A stretch of DNA of 64,000 nt from Jiella sonneratiae (GTDB lineage Bacteria; Pseudomonadota; Alphaproteobacteria; Rhizobiales; Rhizobiaceae). Location of the stretch: the NCBI RefSeq assembly GCF_017353515.1, contig NZ_JAFMPY010000020.1, forward strand, positions 1-64,000. The letters run 5' to 3'. Under the pieces are notes generated by a model, which searched no databases, was not told the origin of the DNA, and saw nothing but the letters and a program-made list of their open reading frames with translations. This document shows, piece by piece, positions 51,363 through 62,332 of this stretch; position 1 is the first letter of the stretch; each line of letters starts with the position of its first letter. A program made the position numbers and the translations under genes.

Positions 51363-52826
51363 ATGAGCGAAGACGACGGCTTTCGCGGCCTCACCCTCTT
51401 CAACACCATGACGCGCGAGAAGGCGCCGTTCCGCCCGCTCGACTGGCGCGCCGAAAGCGGCGTCGCCGAGCGCGACCGGCACGTGCGCATGTATGTCTGC
51501 GGGCCGACGGTCTACGACTTCGCCCATATCGGCAACGCCCGGCCGGTCATCGTCTTCGACGTGCTCTACCGCCTGCTCCGCCATCTCTACGGCGCCGACC
51601 ACGTCACCTATGTCCGCAACATCACCGACGTCGACGACAAGATCAACGCGCGGGCCCTGCGCGACTATCCGGAGCTGCCTTTGAACGAGGCGATCGTCCG
51701 GGTGACCTCGGCGACGGCCGAGCAGTTCCATGCCGACGTCGCGGCGCTCGGCTGCCTTCCGCCCACCTTCGAGCCGCGCGCCACCGCCTATGTCAGCCGC
51801 GGCGACGGCCACGACATGGTCTCGATGATCGAGACCCTGATCGAGAGGGGCCACGCCTACGAGGCCGGCGGCGAGGTGCTGTTCGACGTCACCTCGATGG
51901 CCGACTACGGCCGGCTTTCGCGGCGCAGGCTCGAGGACCAGCGGGCCGGCGCCCGCGTCGCCGTCGACGCTCACAAGAAGAACCCGGGCGACTTCGTTCT
52001 GTGGAAGCTGTCATCGCCCGAGGAGCCGGGTTGGGAGAGCCCCTGGGGGCGCGGCCGCCCGGGCTGGCACCTCGAATGCTCGGTGATGTCGGAGGCGCTG
52101 CTCGGCGAGACCTTCGACATCCATGGCGGCGGTCTCGACCTGATCTTCCCGCACCACGAGAACGAGATCGCCCAGTCGCGCTGCGCCCACGGCACGGACG
52201 CCATGGCACAGGTCTGGATGCACAACGGCTTCCTGCAGGTCGAAGGCCGCAAGATGGCGAAGTCGGAAGGCAACTTCGTCACCATCCGCGAACTGCTGGA
52301 GACCGAAAAATTCGGCGGCCGCAAATGGCCGGGCGAGGTGCTGCGCCTCGCCATGCTGATGACGCATTACCGCGAGCCGATCGATTTTTCGGTCAAGCGG
52401 CTGGAAGAGGCGGAAGACCTGTTGGACGGATTTGCCCGGGCCGGGACGGGCGTTGCAGCCAGCGCACCGAGCCAGGCATTCGTCGCCGCTCTTCAGGATG
52501 ATCTGGCAAGCGCCGGGGCCATCGCCGAACTGCACGCGCTGCGCCGCTCCGACCCGGCGGCGCTGGTCGCCTGCCTCGACCTCGTCGGCGTCGATCTCGC
52601 GGCCTTCCAGACACGGCTGGCGGAAGCGACGGCCGAAGGATCGGCGGGGATCGATCCGGCGGAAGTCGATGCCGCCGTGGCCAATCGCCTCGCGCTCATC
52701 CGCGACAGGAACTTTGCCGAGGCCGACCGCATCCGCGACGAACTCGCGGCAAAGGGCATCCAGCTGAAGGACGGCAAGGACCCGGCGACGGGAGAGCGGG
52801 TGACTACCTGGGAGGTCAAGCGCTGA
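51363..52826 (+). CDS. cysS: cysteinyl-tRNA synthetase
   Basis: 487 residues from ATG 51363. Class I signatures: zinc Cys and HIGH-type motif in [29 protein letters not shown] with the second zinc Cys, HHENEIAQS, and KMAKSEGN as the KMSKS loop (the alphaproteobacterial form). C-terminal anticodon-binding DALR domain ends TWEVKR. Charges tRNA-Cys. Monocistronic. Confidence 0.97.
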   Translation: MSEDDGFRGLTLFNTMTREKAPFRPLDWRAESGVAERDRHVRMYVCGPTVYDFAHIGNARPVIVFDVLYRLLRHLYGADHVTYVRNITDVDDKINARALRDYPELPLNEAIVRVTSATAEQFHADVAALGCLPPTFEPRATAYVSRGDGHDMVSMIETLIERGHAYEAGGEVLFDVTSMADYGRLSRRRLEDQRAGARVAVDAHKKNPGDFVLWKLSSPEEPGWESPWGRGRPGWHLECSVMSEALLGETFDIHGGGLDLIFPHHENEIAQSRCAHGTDAMAQVWMHNGFLQVEGRKMAKSEGNFVTIRELLETEKFGGRKWPGEVLRLAMLMTHYREPIDFSVKRLEEAEDLLDGFARAGTGVAASAPSQAFVAALQDDLASAGAIAELHALRRSDPAALVACLDLVGVDLAAFQTRLAEATAEGSAGIDPAEVDAAVANRLALIRDRNFAEADRIRDELAAKGIQLKDGKDPATGERVTTWEVKR

Positions 52827-52888
52827 GGAGACCGGTTCGGGAGGGATAGGTTGGCGCGGGGCGGCCCCCTCGTTGAAGCTGCGCGAGG

Positions 52889-53121
52889 CACCCCCCCTCT
52901 GTCCTGCCGGGCATCTCCCCCGCACGGGGGGAGATCTGAAGCTTGGACGCTGCCGCCCCTTCTGCCGACGAGCGGCGGCGGGCGGAACAGTACCAATACG
53001 GGCGGGCCGATCGATCGACGAGGGGCGGGCCGATCGATCGACGGATACGGCAGGGCGTCGATGCAAGGGGTGATCTCCCCCCTGGCGGGGGAGATGCCCG
53101 GCAGGGCAGAGGGGGGCGAAC
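52889..53121. repeat. palindromic repeat pair and tandem direct repeat between cysS and murA
   Basis: Two palindromic units in opposite orientation, 52889-52947 (CCCCCTCTGTCCTGCCGGGC, then ATCTCCCCC, loop, GGGGGGAGATC, AAGCTTGGA) and 53070-53120 (GATCTCCCCCCTGGCGGGGG, then AGATGCCCGGCAGGGCAGAG). They belong to the family found inside bkdB. Between them the 20-base word GGCGGGCCGATCGATCGACG occurs twice (53001-53020 and 53024-53043). The remaining intergenic DNA to 53482 contains only the murA promoter region. Confidence 0.85.
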
Positions 53122-53482
53122 TCGCGGCCGACCTTCGATGGATAGCGGCGCAACACGCTCCGGATTGCCCGTCTCCCTCGAAAAGGACCGGGATGGGCGC
53201 GTCGCCGACCGCCAGGCTCGATCCGGATTGCAGTTATCTGACGGCGACACCTCGGTGCAGCGTCGCCCTGCGGTCCTCCCCGGCATCCGGCCGCTTTTCG
53301 CGGATTTGTAACCTTTTCCTCGCTGGTGTAGAGACCGCCGCGGAAGAGACGGGTCGCGGGTGGTCGCCCGCGATCGGCCCATTGCCGCCACATTTGCGAC
53401 GGACCGTTCTGCGGCCCCGCCTGGCCGATCCGCCCGGATTTTAGAACCGACACCGCCGGACGACCGGCCACCAGGAGCGCTC

Positions 53483-54772
<1,290 letters not shown>

Positions 54773-55094
54773 TCGGCGAGCCGCGCCGGCGGCTGATGGC
54801 GGCCGGTCAGCTGCAGGGTGTCCGCCGCTGCGGAAGCGCCGCGACGGGCCGGCTTGCATTTTGCCGCATTTGCGCCGATTTAAGGGGCGCAATCCGGCGG
54901 GCTTGCTCGGCGGCGCGGTTCCGGCGCGCGCGTGGCCTGCCGGGACGAGATCGGGACGACGGGTCGCCCCGGCCGCCGTCACCCGAAGGAACCAGAACAT
55001 AAACGCGGCGGGCAGGCACCGATGCCGACGATCGCAATGCTCGCGCCCGGCCCAGCCGGGCCGCGACGAACCGAAGTCTAGGATCACAGAGCGA
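54773..55094. other. gene-free stretch between murA and infA
   Basis: 322 bases. An AT-richer patch (TTGCATTTTGCCGCATTTGC, then GATTTAAGG, 54853-54882) probably holds the infA-maf-yacG promoter. hisD and UPF0262 genes, commonly found between murA and infA in the order, are not here. Confidence 0.4.
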
Positions 55095-55313
55095 ATGGCA
55101 AAAGAAGAAGTTCTCGAATTTCCGGGCGTCGTGACCGAGCTGCTGCCGAATGCGACATTTCGGATCAAGCTCGAGAACGACCACGAAATCATCGCCCATA
55201 CGGCCGGACGGATGCGCAAGAACCGCATCCGCGTGCTGACGGGCGACAAGGTCCTCGTCGAGATGACCCCCTACGACCTGACCAAGGGTCGTATCACCTA
55301 CCGCTTCAAGTAA
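55095..55313 (+). CDS. infA: translation initiation factor IF-1
   Basis: 72 residues, exact family length. OB fold with [31 protein letters not shown]-type strand and [23 protein letters not shown]. Blocks the ribosomal A site during initiation. First gene of infA-maf-yacG, eighteen bases before maf. Confidence 0.97.
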   Translation: MAKEEVLEFPGVVTELLPNATFRIKLENDHEIIAHTAGRMRKNRIRVLTGDKVLVEMTPYDLTKGRITYRFK

Positions 55314-55331
55314 GCCGCAAGTCCGTCGGGC

Positions 55332-56441
55332 ATGTCGTCCTCCCAACGTCTGGTCCTCGCCTCCGCCTCGCCGCGCCGGCTGGCTCTCCTGCAGCAGGCG
55401 GGCGTCGAGCCGGACCGGCTGATGCCGGCCGACATCGACGAAACGCCGCAGAAGAGCGAACATCCGCGCTCGCTGGCAAAGCGGCTGTCGAAATGGAAGG
55501 CGGAAGTCGCGGTGCGGCGCCTGCGGGAGCTGGCCTACGGTCCGGCGACCGTGCTCGCTGCCGATACGGTGGTCTCCGTCGGCCGGCAGATCATGCCGAA
55601 GGCCGAGAACGAGGAAGACGCGCTCGCCAATCTGCGCACGCTTTCGGGCCGCACCCACCGGGTCTATACAGGCGTCTGCGTCATCGGGCCGAACGGCGCG
55701 CTGCGCCAGCGGCTGATCGAATCGCGCGTGCGGTTCAAGCGGCTGTCGCGTCTCGACATCCAGAGCTATCTCGCCTCGGACGAGTGGCGCGGCAAGGCCG
55801 GCGGCTACGCCATCCAGGGGCTCGCCGGCGCCTTCGTCGTCCGGCTCGTCGGCTCCTACACCAATGTCGTCGGCCTGCCTCTCGCCGAGACGCTGGCGCT
55901 GCTTTCGGGCGAGGGTTACGACATCTATGCCGGCTGGCGCGCGCCGCAGACGCTGCGCGAGGCGGACGACGACGCCGCGGGGGGCGGCGAGCCGCAGGGC
56001 CGGACGATGCCGAAAGCAGGCTTTGTCGTCGGCCGCGGCCCCGAACCGGCTGCCGGCCGCCCGGTCGATCAGGCCGCGGCCAGGGACGGACGCCGCCCGA
56101 CGCCTCCCTCCCATGACCTTTCCGACGCGGAAATCGTCGACGAAGAACCCTCCGACGAGGCGGATCTGGTCGATGACTTGGAGGACGAGGAGGACGCCGC
56201 CAACGGCCCGCCGCGCCGGCCCGCCGCGGGCCCGGAACGCGGTCCGATTGCGGACGACCGGGACGAGACGGCAGGCGAGGGGGCGGACGACGCCGCTGCC
56301 GATGCGGATGACGCCGACGCCGACGCCGACGCGGACGCCGACGAGGACGACGTCGACGGAGATGACGATCGCAGGCTCGAACCGGCGAGCGCCACCGGTG
56401 ACGGCCCGAAGCCGGCCGGCAAAGGCGGGGACGGCCGGTGA
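55332..56441 (+). CDS. maf: Maf nucleotide pyrophosphatase with long acidic tail
   Basis: 369 residues. Residues 1 to about 205 are a complete Maf domain: [19 protein letters not shown], catalytic Asp in [34 protein letters not shown]. Maf enzymes hydrolyse non-canonical or surplus nucleoside triphosphates. The remaining 160 residues are a low-complexity extension, Gly/Pro/Arg-rich at first and then very acidic ([20 protein letters not shown]; a run of Asp-Ala repeats). Ordinary Maf proteins end at about 200. The tail overlaps the start of yacG by GTGA and is encoded partly by GACGCC repeats. Expression as one protein is supported by unbroken frame, not by homology of the tail. Confidence 0.88.
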   Translation: MSSSQRLVLASASPRRLALLQQAGVEPDRLMPADIDETPQKSEHPRSLAKRLSKWKAEVAVRRLRELAYGPATVLAADTVVSVGRQIMPKAENEEDALANLRTLSGRTHRVYTGVCVIGPNGALRQRLIESRVRFKRLSRLDIQSYLASDEWRGKAGGYAIQGLAGAFVVRLVGSYTNVVGLPLAETLALLSGEGYDIYAGWRAPQTLREADDDAAGGGEPQGRTMPKAGFVVGRGPEPAAGRPVDQAAARDGRRPTPPSHDLSDAEIVDEEPSDEADLVDDLEDEEDAANGPPRRPAAGPERGPIADDRDETAGEGADDAAADADDADADADADADEDDVDGDDDRRLEPASATGDGPKPAGKGGDGR

Positions 56442-56635
56442 GCGGCGAGGTGTCACCCCCGACGGCGATGCGGCCGACCCGCAAATGTCCGGAATGCGGA
56501 CGCCCGTCGCGGCGCGAGAACTATCCGTTCTGTTCGCCGCGCTGCAAGTCGGTCGATTTGAACCGGTGGCTCTCCGGCAGCTACGTCATTGCCGGCCCGG
56601 AGCACGAAGAAACGTCCGAGGACGAAGAGCGCTGA
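56438..56635 (+). CDS. yacG: DNA gyrase inhibitor YacG
   Basis: 65 residues from GTG 56438. Zinc finger [20 protein letters not shown] (C-x2-C...C-x3-C), then [15 protein letters not shown] and an acidic tail. YacG binds GyrB and inhibits gyrase. Start overlaps the maf stop. Confidence 0.95.
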   Translation: MSGEVSPPTAMRPTRKCPECGRPSRRENYPFCSPRCKSVDLNRWLSGSYVIAGPEHEETSEDEER

Positions 56636-56704
56636 AAGCCTTTCAGCCGGCGGGCGCAAAGGGACACGGCTGCGGCGTCGCCTGACGGTCCCGCTGCCGA
56701 GCGG

Positions 56705-56896
56705 TCATTTCCGCTGGCCCGTCGAGCCCGCATCCGTTTCGAAGACGCGCCGGGAATCCCTGTCCCGGCGCAGGGCGGCCACGGCGTCGACGATGTTGCC
56801 GGAAACGTCGGAGCGCGCGCGCGTCGTGGCGATGCCGAGCGCCCGGAGTGCGCTTTCGACTTCTTCGGCGAGGTCCGTGTCGTCATCGATCCTCAT
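56705..56896 (-). CDS. small hypothetical protein
   Basis: 63 residues from ATG 56896 (MRIDDDTDLAEEVESALRAL). One predicted helix with acidic N-terminus and basic C-terminus. Not recognised. Codon pattern is consistent with coding; ribosome binding site weak. Convergent with yacG. The stretch to 57165 beyond it is empty. Confidence 0.45.
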   Translation of the reverse strand: MRIDDDTDLAEEVESALRALGIATTRARSDVSGNIVDAVAALRRDRDSRRVFETDAGSTGQRK

Positions 56897-57165
56897 GCGA
56901 GTTCCGATCTCTCCAACGAATCTCCAACAAAGTGGCCGCTGCCTGCGGGAGCCGCGAGCCGGAGCATCGCTCTCGCGAGCCTGACGCTTCCGGGACGGGA
57001 CGCAACGAGGGACCACTTTCGAACCGGCATCCGGCCGCGACCCGATGCCGATCTCTGCAGGCTCCGTTCGTAGCGTGATTTCCGTCGGGAGAATATCAAG
57101 CAGTTAAACGTCCGACGACAGTCGCGGCGGCGTCGCGGGCAGAAGCCGGGCAGCGTCGAGCGCTC

Positions 57166-57792
57166 CTACCTGGCGACGGCACCGACCAGGATGTCGCGGC
57201 CGTTGGTGATCCGGTTCCACTTGCCGGGATCGTCGACGCTCTGGCGCTTCAGATAGGCATAGGGCGTCCGGCTCCAGGGCAGGATCCGCCAGTTGAGATT
57301 GTCGAGGATGAAGTCGCCGTCGGCGGTGTGGAGCGTCAGGACGGCATGGCCCTCGCCATTGGTCTTCTTGACCACCGTGAGGAGGAGATCCGCATAGTCG
57401 ATCTTCAATTCCTCGTGCAGCCGTCGGCGCTTCAGGAGAGCGTAGTCCTCGCAGTCGCCGGCGGTCGTCGGATAGGTCCAATATTCCTCGACGCCGTAAC
57501 GGTCCTCGTCGGATTCGGCCTTGATCTGGGAATTCACCAGCGTGTTGATGGCGGCGATCCGGTGCATCAGCGCGGGGTCGAGGGCCAGTGGCTGCGGCAG
57601 TCCCTTCTTCTCGCCAGGCCGGCATTCGTCCGGAAGGCGCCGGCAGAAGTCCTGATGGCCGATCGGCCGCGGCGCCGATACGCCGACCTGCATGAACGGC
57701 CCCCGGGCCTCCATGGCGCCGGCGTCGCCGGTCCCGGCGGCTGACGTCAGGCAAAGCAACAGCGTGGCGCCGATTGCGCGAAATCCCACCAT
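57166..57792 (-). CDS. transglutaminase-like cysteine peptidase (BTLCP)
   Basis: 208 residues from ATG 57792, after GAGGGG. Signal peptide 1-26. Catalytic Cys in TTAGDCEDYALLKRRRL, His in EGHAVLTLHT and Asp in FILDNLNWR. The family includes LapG, the periplasmic protease controlled by c-di-GMP through LapD, but many rhizobial paralogues have no LapD/LapA partner, and none is adjacent. Calcium-binding Asp residues of LapG cannot be verified. The 288 bases upstream are empty. Confidence 0.88.
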   Translation of the reverse strand: MVGFRAIGATLLLCLTSAAGTGDAGAMEARGPFMQVGVSAPRPIGHQDFCRRLPDECRPGEKKGLPQPLALDPALMHRIAAINTLVNSQIKAESDEDRYGVEEYWTYPTTAGDCEDYALLKRRRLHEELKIDYADLLLTVVKKTNGEGHAVLTLHTADGDFILDNLNWRILPWSRTPYAYLKRQSVDDPGKWNRITNGRDILVGAVAR

Positions 57793-58080
57793 GCGTCCCC
57801 TCGATCCGCAGGTCTGTCCCGTATGCTGATCTGCCGATGTTCTATGCAAGACCGCAATGTGTCAATCGATTGTGCAGCGCCGAAAGGCCCCGGCTGAAAG
57901 CCAGGCACAAGATTGACGACGGCCTCGCGCAGGATACGCGCAACGGCTGCGGCGGCGGGCTTTTCAGCCCGCTTTCAAATACTTGATGGAAAAGCGATAT
58001 TTGCTGCGGCTCCGCGAAGTGCGTCGATCGGATCACACCCGGGCCGTCGAAAGCTTGGAAAAGGTCGAAGCCAGCCTGGC

Positions 58081-58923
58081 TCAGCCTAGTTCGACGGCCG
58101 CCCGGACGAGGTCGGCGAGGCTCCGCTCGATCAGGTCGAGATCCTGCGGTCGGGAAAGGCGATGGTCGCCGTCGCGCACGAGGCTGAGGATCACCGCCTG
58201 GTGGGGCAGGTGTTCGACGAGGGCGAGGGCATGCTCGAAGGGGACGTCCGCATCGGCCATTCCCTGGACGATCGTCACCGGGCAGCCGGTGTCGATGAGG
58301 CCGTCGAGAACGAGATTGGCCCGGCCGTCATCGAACAGCGCCCGCGTATAGACGTCCGGCTCGCTGGCATAGGCTGAGGGCACCACGAGGCGCCCGTCGA
58401 TCGCGATCGCGGCCCGCTGTTCGGCGGTCAGCTTCGGCAGGATCAGGCGCTCGGTGAAATCGGGAGCGGGAGCGAGCAGGAGAAGGCCGCGGATGCGCCC
58501 GGCCAGCCCGAAGGCTTCTGCGTTCCTGACGAGGTTGAGGGCGATCCAGGCGCCCATCGACGAGCCGGAAAGGACGAGGGGGCCGTCGCCGAGTTCCCGC
58601 AGCACCGCCGCCGCTTCGTCGGTCCAGCCGCCGATCGTCCCGTCCTCGAAGCGTCCGGTCGATTCGCCGTGGCCGGAGTAGTCGAAGCGACAATAGCCGA
58701 GGTCCTCGCGTCGCGCGAAGTCGAGAAGGCGCTCGGCCTTGGTGCCGCGCATGTCGGAACGGTAGCCGCCGAGCCAGACGATGGTCGGGGCATCCGTGCG
58801 GCCGCGGCTGCGGCGCCTGCGCCAGGCGATCTCGCGCGCCGCCGGGCCGTCGCCGACGGTCAGGCGGCCGGCGGTCTCGTCGTCGGGCATCGGCGAAAGC
58901 TGCGGGCTCGTCTCGTCCACCAT
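58081..58923 (-). CDS. alpha/beta hydrolase
   Basis: 280 residues from ATG 58923 (MVDETSPQLSP), behind GGAGAGGTGCGAG. Serine nucleophile in LSGSSMGAWIAL, Asp in QGMADADVPF, His in DGDHRLSRP. Long N-terminal lead (about 40 residues) before the core strand IVWLGGYRSDM. Closest to the rhizobial hydrolases similar to human ABHD10 (palmitoyl-thioesterase). Substrate unknown. Confidence 0.88.
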   Translation of the reverse strand: MVDETSPQLSPMPDDETAGRLTVGDGPAAREIAWRRRRSRGRTDAPTIVWLGGYRSDMRGTKAERLLDFARREDLGYCRFDYSGHGESTGRFEDGTIGGWTDEAAAVLRELGDGPLVLSGSSMGAWIALNLVRNAEAFGLAGRIRGLLLLAPAPDFTERLILPKLTAEQRAAIAIDGRLVVPSAYASEPDVYTRALFDDGRANLVLDGLIDTGCPVTIVQGMADADVPFEHALALVEHLPHQAVILSLVRDGDHRLSRPQDLDLIERSLADLVRAAVELG

Positions 58924-59160
58924 CTCGCACCTCTCCTCGCGTTGCGCCCCGGCCTCCCATGTCGGGGCTCTCCGCGCAAGTCCGCGCCGAGGGTTCGGTA
59001 AAGCCGCCGGGCGCGGCGCCGGACGGCGAAGCTCGACCGGGTCGAACCGAAGGGGGATGAAACGAGCCGATCGGATGATCATGTAGGAGAGGACGTCGCC
59101 GCTGCGCCGCCCGTTTGCGCCGCCCGACCGCCTGAAAGCCGCCGCGATCTCGCCGGTGAG

Positions 59161-59189
59161 GTGTCAAGCGCGCAGATCGATGCTATAAA
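59161..59189 (+). promoter_or_regulatory. candidate infC promoter
   Basis: TATAAA at 59184-59189 with GTGTCA 17 bases upstream (59161-59166), about 140 bases before the infC start. The leader in between is moderately GC-rich. Otherwise 58924-59326 shows nothing. Confidence 0.4.
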
Positions 59190-59326
59190 GGGCGACGGCG
59201 CGTCGCTGCAGGCGGCGAGCGAGACTGTCGGACCGGCGCTCGAAGCGATCGCCGGCCTTCGAGCGTTCCGATTTTATAGATCGTTCCGCTCTCGCAGATC
59301 AGTGTCAACAACCGGAGAATACGACC

Positions 59327-59866
59327 ATTCGCAGACCATTCCGTGCACCGCCGGCTCAAAAGGAGGGGCCTCGCTCCAATCGGGAAATCCGCGTCCCGCA
59401 GATTCAGCTCATCGACCACGAGGGCCAGAATCGCGGTCACATCGCGACGCAGGAAGCCCTCGCACTCGCGGAGGAGGCCGGGCTCGATCTCGTCGAGATC
59501 GTTCCGACCGCCAATCCGCCCGTCTGCAAGATCCTCGATCTCGGCAAGCTGAAATACGAGAGCCAGAAGAAGGCGGCCGAGGCGCGCAAGCGCCAGAAGA
59601 CCATCGAGGTCAAAGAGATCAAGATGCGGCCGAACATCGACGAGCACGACTACGAGACCAAGATGAAGTCGGTGCGCCGGTTCTTCGACGAGGGCGACAA
59701 GGTCAAGGTGACGCTGCGCTTCCGCGGCCGCGAGATGGCGCACCAGGAGCTGGGGATGCAGCTCCTCAACCGCGTCAAGGAAGACACTTCCGAGTTCTCG
59801 AAGGTCGAGGCCGAGCCGAAGCTCGAAGGCCGGCAGATGATGATGGTGCTCGCCCCGCGCGGCTGA
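59327..59866 (+). CDS. infC: translation initiation factor IF-3
   Basis: 179 residues starting at ATT 59327, which has GGAG nine bases upstream. The product begins [20 protein letters not shown] after the initiator, the usual rhizobial IF-3 N-terminus. N-domain ([13 protein letters not shown]...[19 protein letters not shown]) and C-domain ([22 protein letters not shown] in family pattern) are complete. An ATT start is the hallmark of infC: IF-3 itself rejects such codons, giving negative autoregulation. rpmI-rplT, the usual followers, are not adjacent. A hairpin terminator follows. Confidence 0.94.
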   Translation: MRRPFRAPPAQKEGPRSNREIRVPQIQLIDHEGQNRGHIATQEALALAEEAGLDLVEIVPTANPPVCKILDLGKLKYESQKKAAEARKRQKTIEVKEIKMRPNIDEHDYETKMKSVRRFFDEGDKVKVTLRFRGREMAHQELGMQLLNRVKEDTSEFSKVEAEPKLEGRQMMMVLAPRG

Positions 59867-59934
59867 GCCTGCCGCTGCCGCTCGTTGCGATCCGCCTGGG
59901 CGCGGTGGCAATGCCGGCATGAGACGAAATTTGG

Positions 59935-59969
59935 AAAACGCCGCCGGGCCGTCGCCTGCGCGGCGTTTT
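59935..59969 (+). terminator. intrinsic terminator of infC
   Basis: AAAACGCCGC (59935-59944) pairs with GCGGCGTTTT (59960-59969) over ten bases, then T and CG. About 70 bases after the infC stop. Confidence 0.87.
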
Positions 59970-60117
59970 TCGTTCGGTGTATGAATCGCGCGGGCATGGC
60001 AGCGCCCTCGGCCCACGCGGGGCCCGCGGCAGGACGTTCGCGCCCGCCTGCGCTCGTCGAGCCGGCATGTGCGGGCGGCGCATCACGATCGGCCGCGTCC
60101 TGCGAAAGCGCTCGGTC

Positions 60118-60181
<64 letters not shown>

Positions 60182-60263
60182 GGCAAGCGGCGTCCGCCCC
60201 CTTATCTGGTGGCGACAAGCGGCGATGCCCGGTGTGGATCCGGGCCGGCAGCAGGGGGCGGAA

Positions 60264-60683
60264 ATGGATGTCTTCAAGGATCATCGTATCGCCGGGCTGC
60301 GGTCTCCCAGTCTCGACGACGTCGAGGCGCTGGCGATCGCGGCCTATGACGAACTTCCGCAGGAGTTTCGCGCCCTGTGCGGCGAGATCCGCTTCATCGT
60401 CGCGGATTTTCCCGACGAGGACGTGATCGACGCCATGGAGCTGGAATCGGAGTTCGACATTCTCGGGCTCTTCGAGGGCCGGCCGATCGGCGACATGGGC
60501 GTCGGGGCGACCGGGGCGATGGCCAACCGCATCCTGCTCTATCGCCGGCCGATCCTCGACTACTGGGCCGAGAACGACGAGACGCTGGAGGCGATCGTCC
60601 GGCATGTGCTGATCCACGAGATCGGCCATCATTTCGGCCTCTCGGACGACGACATGGAAGCGCTGGAGCGCGACGCCGAATAG
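60264..60683 (+). CDS. zincin-like metallopeptidase
   Basis: 139 residues from ATG 60264, which has GGGGGCGGA before it. Zinc motif HEIGHHFGLSDDDMEALE at residues 118-135 (His118, Glu119, His122, Asp or Glu downstream), and ILLYRRPILDYWAE before it, as in the small metallopeptidase family related to minimal zincins. Cytoplasmic by lack of a signal peptide. The frame is also open upstream through the CT repeat to 60069. Substrate unknown. Confidence 0.87.
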   Translation: MDVFKDHRIAGLRSPSLDDVEALAIAAYDELPQEFRALCGEIRFIVADFPDEDVIDAMELESEFDILGLFEGRPIGDMGVGATGAMANRILLYRRPILDYWAENDETLEAIVRHVLIHEIGHHFGLSDDDMEALERDAE

Positions 60684-60784
60684 AGGCCGGCATCGTCCGG
60701 TTGCCCGGGCAGTCAGGCTCTCTTTGCCGGCGGTTGCGCGGCCTGCCCGACGAGGCCGCCGCCTCCGACGGCTCGGGGCCCGCC

Positions 60785-61057
60785 TCAGCCCGCCTGATGC
60801 CGGCTGACGAATTTGTTGAAGTTCGGATTGTCGCCGGACGTGTCGAGCATCAGCGCGAGTTCCTGCGCCTCGAAGATCTCGAAGAACGCGTCCCAGGATA
60901 TCTCTTCGAGGCCCTGGTTGTCGTGCCCGTGGTCGAAGCGCAGCACGCCCGGTCCGCCGTCGCCCCTGGTGTCGGAAACCACCGCCGGCTTGCCTTTGGT
61001 GCGCTTGGCGAAATCCTTGATGTCGTTGTGGTCGATGACGATGTGCGAAGCTGCCAT
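60785..61057 (-). CDS. conserved small protein of unknown function
   Basis: 90 residues (start HIVIDHNDIKDFAKRTKGKP; core GGPGVLRFDHGHDNQGLEEISWDAFFEIFEAQELAL). The pattern of a GKPAxV turn, then LEEISWDEFFEIFE and a short tail matches a widespread family often mislabelled as a branching enzyme. Acidic, single domain. GGAGAGGAAAG upstream gives a strong ribosome binding site. Confidence 0.8.
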   Translation of the reverse strand: MAASHIVIDHNDIKDFAKRTKGKPAVVSDTRGDGGPGVLRFDHGHDNQGLEEISWDAFFEIFEAQELALMLDTSGDNPNFNKFVSRHQAG

Positions 61058-61121
61058 GATCTTTCCTCTCCTCAGGGTTGCCTGTGAGAGAAAAGATCGT
61101 CGGCGGCCGGACGTTCCGGCG

Positions 61122-61328
61122 TCACTGGTTGCCGAGCTTCATTTCCGGATCGTAGTTCTTGCCTTCGACCGACTTCGTCACCGCCTGGCCGCAGCGCATC
61201 GTCTTCGTCTCGGCGTCGAAGGCATAGGTCGGAGAACCGTGGAGCTCCCACCCCTTCGACAGAGCGAGCGAGACCTTGTGGCAGAAGCTGGCATCATCCG
61301 GGCCGGAGAGGAAGCGGTAGAGTTTCAT
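61122..61328 (-). CDS. DUF1737 domain protein
   Basis: 68 residues: MKLYRFLSGPDDASFCHKVS then LALSKGWELHGSP, the DUF1737 signature in full. A compact alpha/beta domain of unknown role. Same strand as the preceding 90-residue gene, 64 bases apart. Confidence 0.85.
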   Translation of the reverse strand: MKLYRFLSGPDDASFCHKVSLALSKGWELHGSPTYAFDAETKTMRCGQAVTKSVEGKNYDPEMKLGNQ

Positions 61329-61668
61329 CGGGCGTCCATCGGTTGAGGCGCCGCGTTCGGTGCGGCGGCGGCATCGCGCATCGGCGCACCCCGACATCGC
61401 TCGGCGTGGCGTCGTTGCGGCGATGGCCGATGCCATACGCGAAACGCGCCATCCCGCAAACGTGCCCCCGCCTCGGAAGCCCGGCAATTCCGCGCAATGA
61501 AATCTCGTTGTCGCAACCGTCATTGTCCCGGTCAGATATTTCCGCGCCGAAGGACTGATCCGGCACGTTCGGTCCATAGCCGCCGAAGCAATCGGCTTCG
61601 GCTGCCAGGGAACGCTCGTCGGGCAGGCGGCTTCCCGTCATACGACATCGTGATCACAGGAGGCGATC
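61329..61668. other. gene-free stretch
   Basis: 340 bases between the divergent DUF1737 and ferritin-like genes. A GGAAC occurs at 61610-61614 but without a matching -10 element for an EcfG-type promoter. No gene recognised. Confidence 0.4.
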
Positions 61669-62118
61669 ATGACGACCACCGTCGGCCGGGAAACCGAAAT
61701 CGGCAGCCTCGTCGAAGATCTCATCGTTCTCGAGCGGGATGCCATCGCGGCCTATGATTCGACCATCGAGCGGCTTGCCGGCGGGGCTCTCGGAACGCAG
61801 GTCGCGCAATTCCGCAAGGATCACATCCAGCACCTCGACGTGCTCAACGAGATGGCGGCCGAACTCGGCATCGACGCGCCGCGCGAGGGCGACGCCAAGC
61901 AGCTCCTGACCACCGGCAAGATCGCCCTGGCACAGCTGATGGGCGACAAGGCCATCCTCAAGGCGATGAAGACCAACGAGGACAAGACGGTGAAGGCATA
62001 CGAGCGCGCCACCAATCACCCCGAGGCCGTGGAGAAGTCGCGGGCCTTCTTCGCCAGGGCACTTGCCGACGAGGAGCGGCACCGGGAATGGATGGAAAGG
62101 ACCGCCGCTTCGCTCTGA
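61669..62118 (+). CDS. ferritin-like four-helix protein (PA2169/DUF2383 type)
   Basis: 149 residues, four long helices. Glu/His residues in the helical pattern are [52 protein letters not shown] and [14 protein letters not shown], fitting a diiron or stress-type ferritin-like bundle. AGGAGG at 61659 sets the start. Function unknown; homologues are often stress induced. Confidence 0.85.
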   Translation: MTTTVGRETEIGSLVEDLIVLERDAIAAYDSTIERLAGGALGTQVAQFRKDHIQHLDVLNEMAAELGIDAPREGDAKQLLTTGKIALAQLMGDKAILKAMKTNEDKTVKAYERATNHPEAVEKSRAFFARALADEERHREWMERTAASL

Positions 62119-62332
62119 GCCCGCCCCGGCGCGGGAACACTCCTGGTCATCGGGTCCGTCGATCGAGGCGCGGGCGACTTCTCCATCGACCGAAGGGTGG
62201 GCGGCCGAAGCGCGGGGAATTTCCGGCCGCCGCTTCTTTTCCATGCCGCACGGCGCCGCGTTCCGCCTTTCGTCCGCAGCGCGGCTCGTGCTATCGACGA
62301 ACCCCATCTTGGACGAGTTGAAGGCCGATCAA

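Noticed and set aside
61600-61640. GGAAC as the -35 of a general-stress (EcfG) promoter for the ferritin-like gene
   Set aside because: No CGTT-type -10 at 16-17 bases; only GCTT is found. The GGAAC on the minus strand before the 90-residue gene has the same defect.
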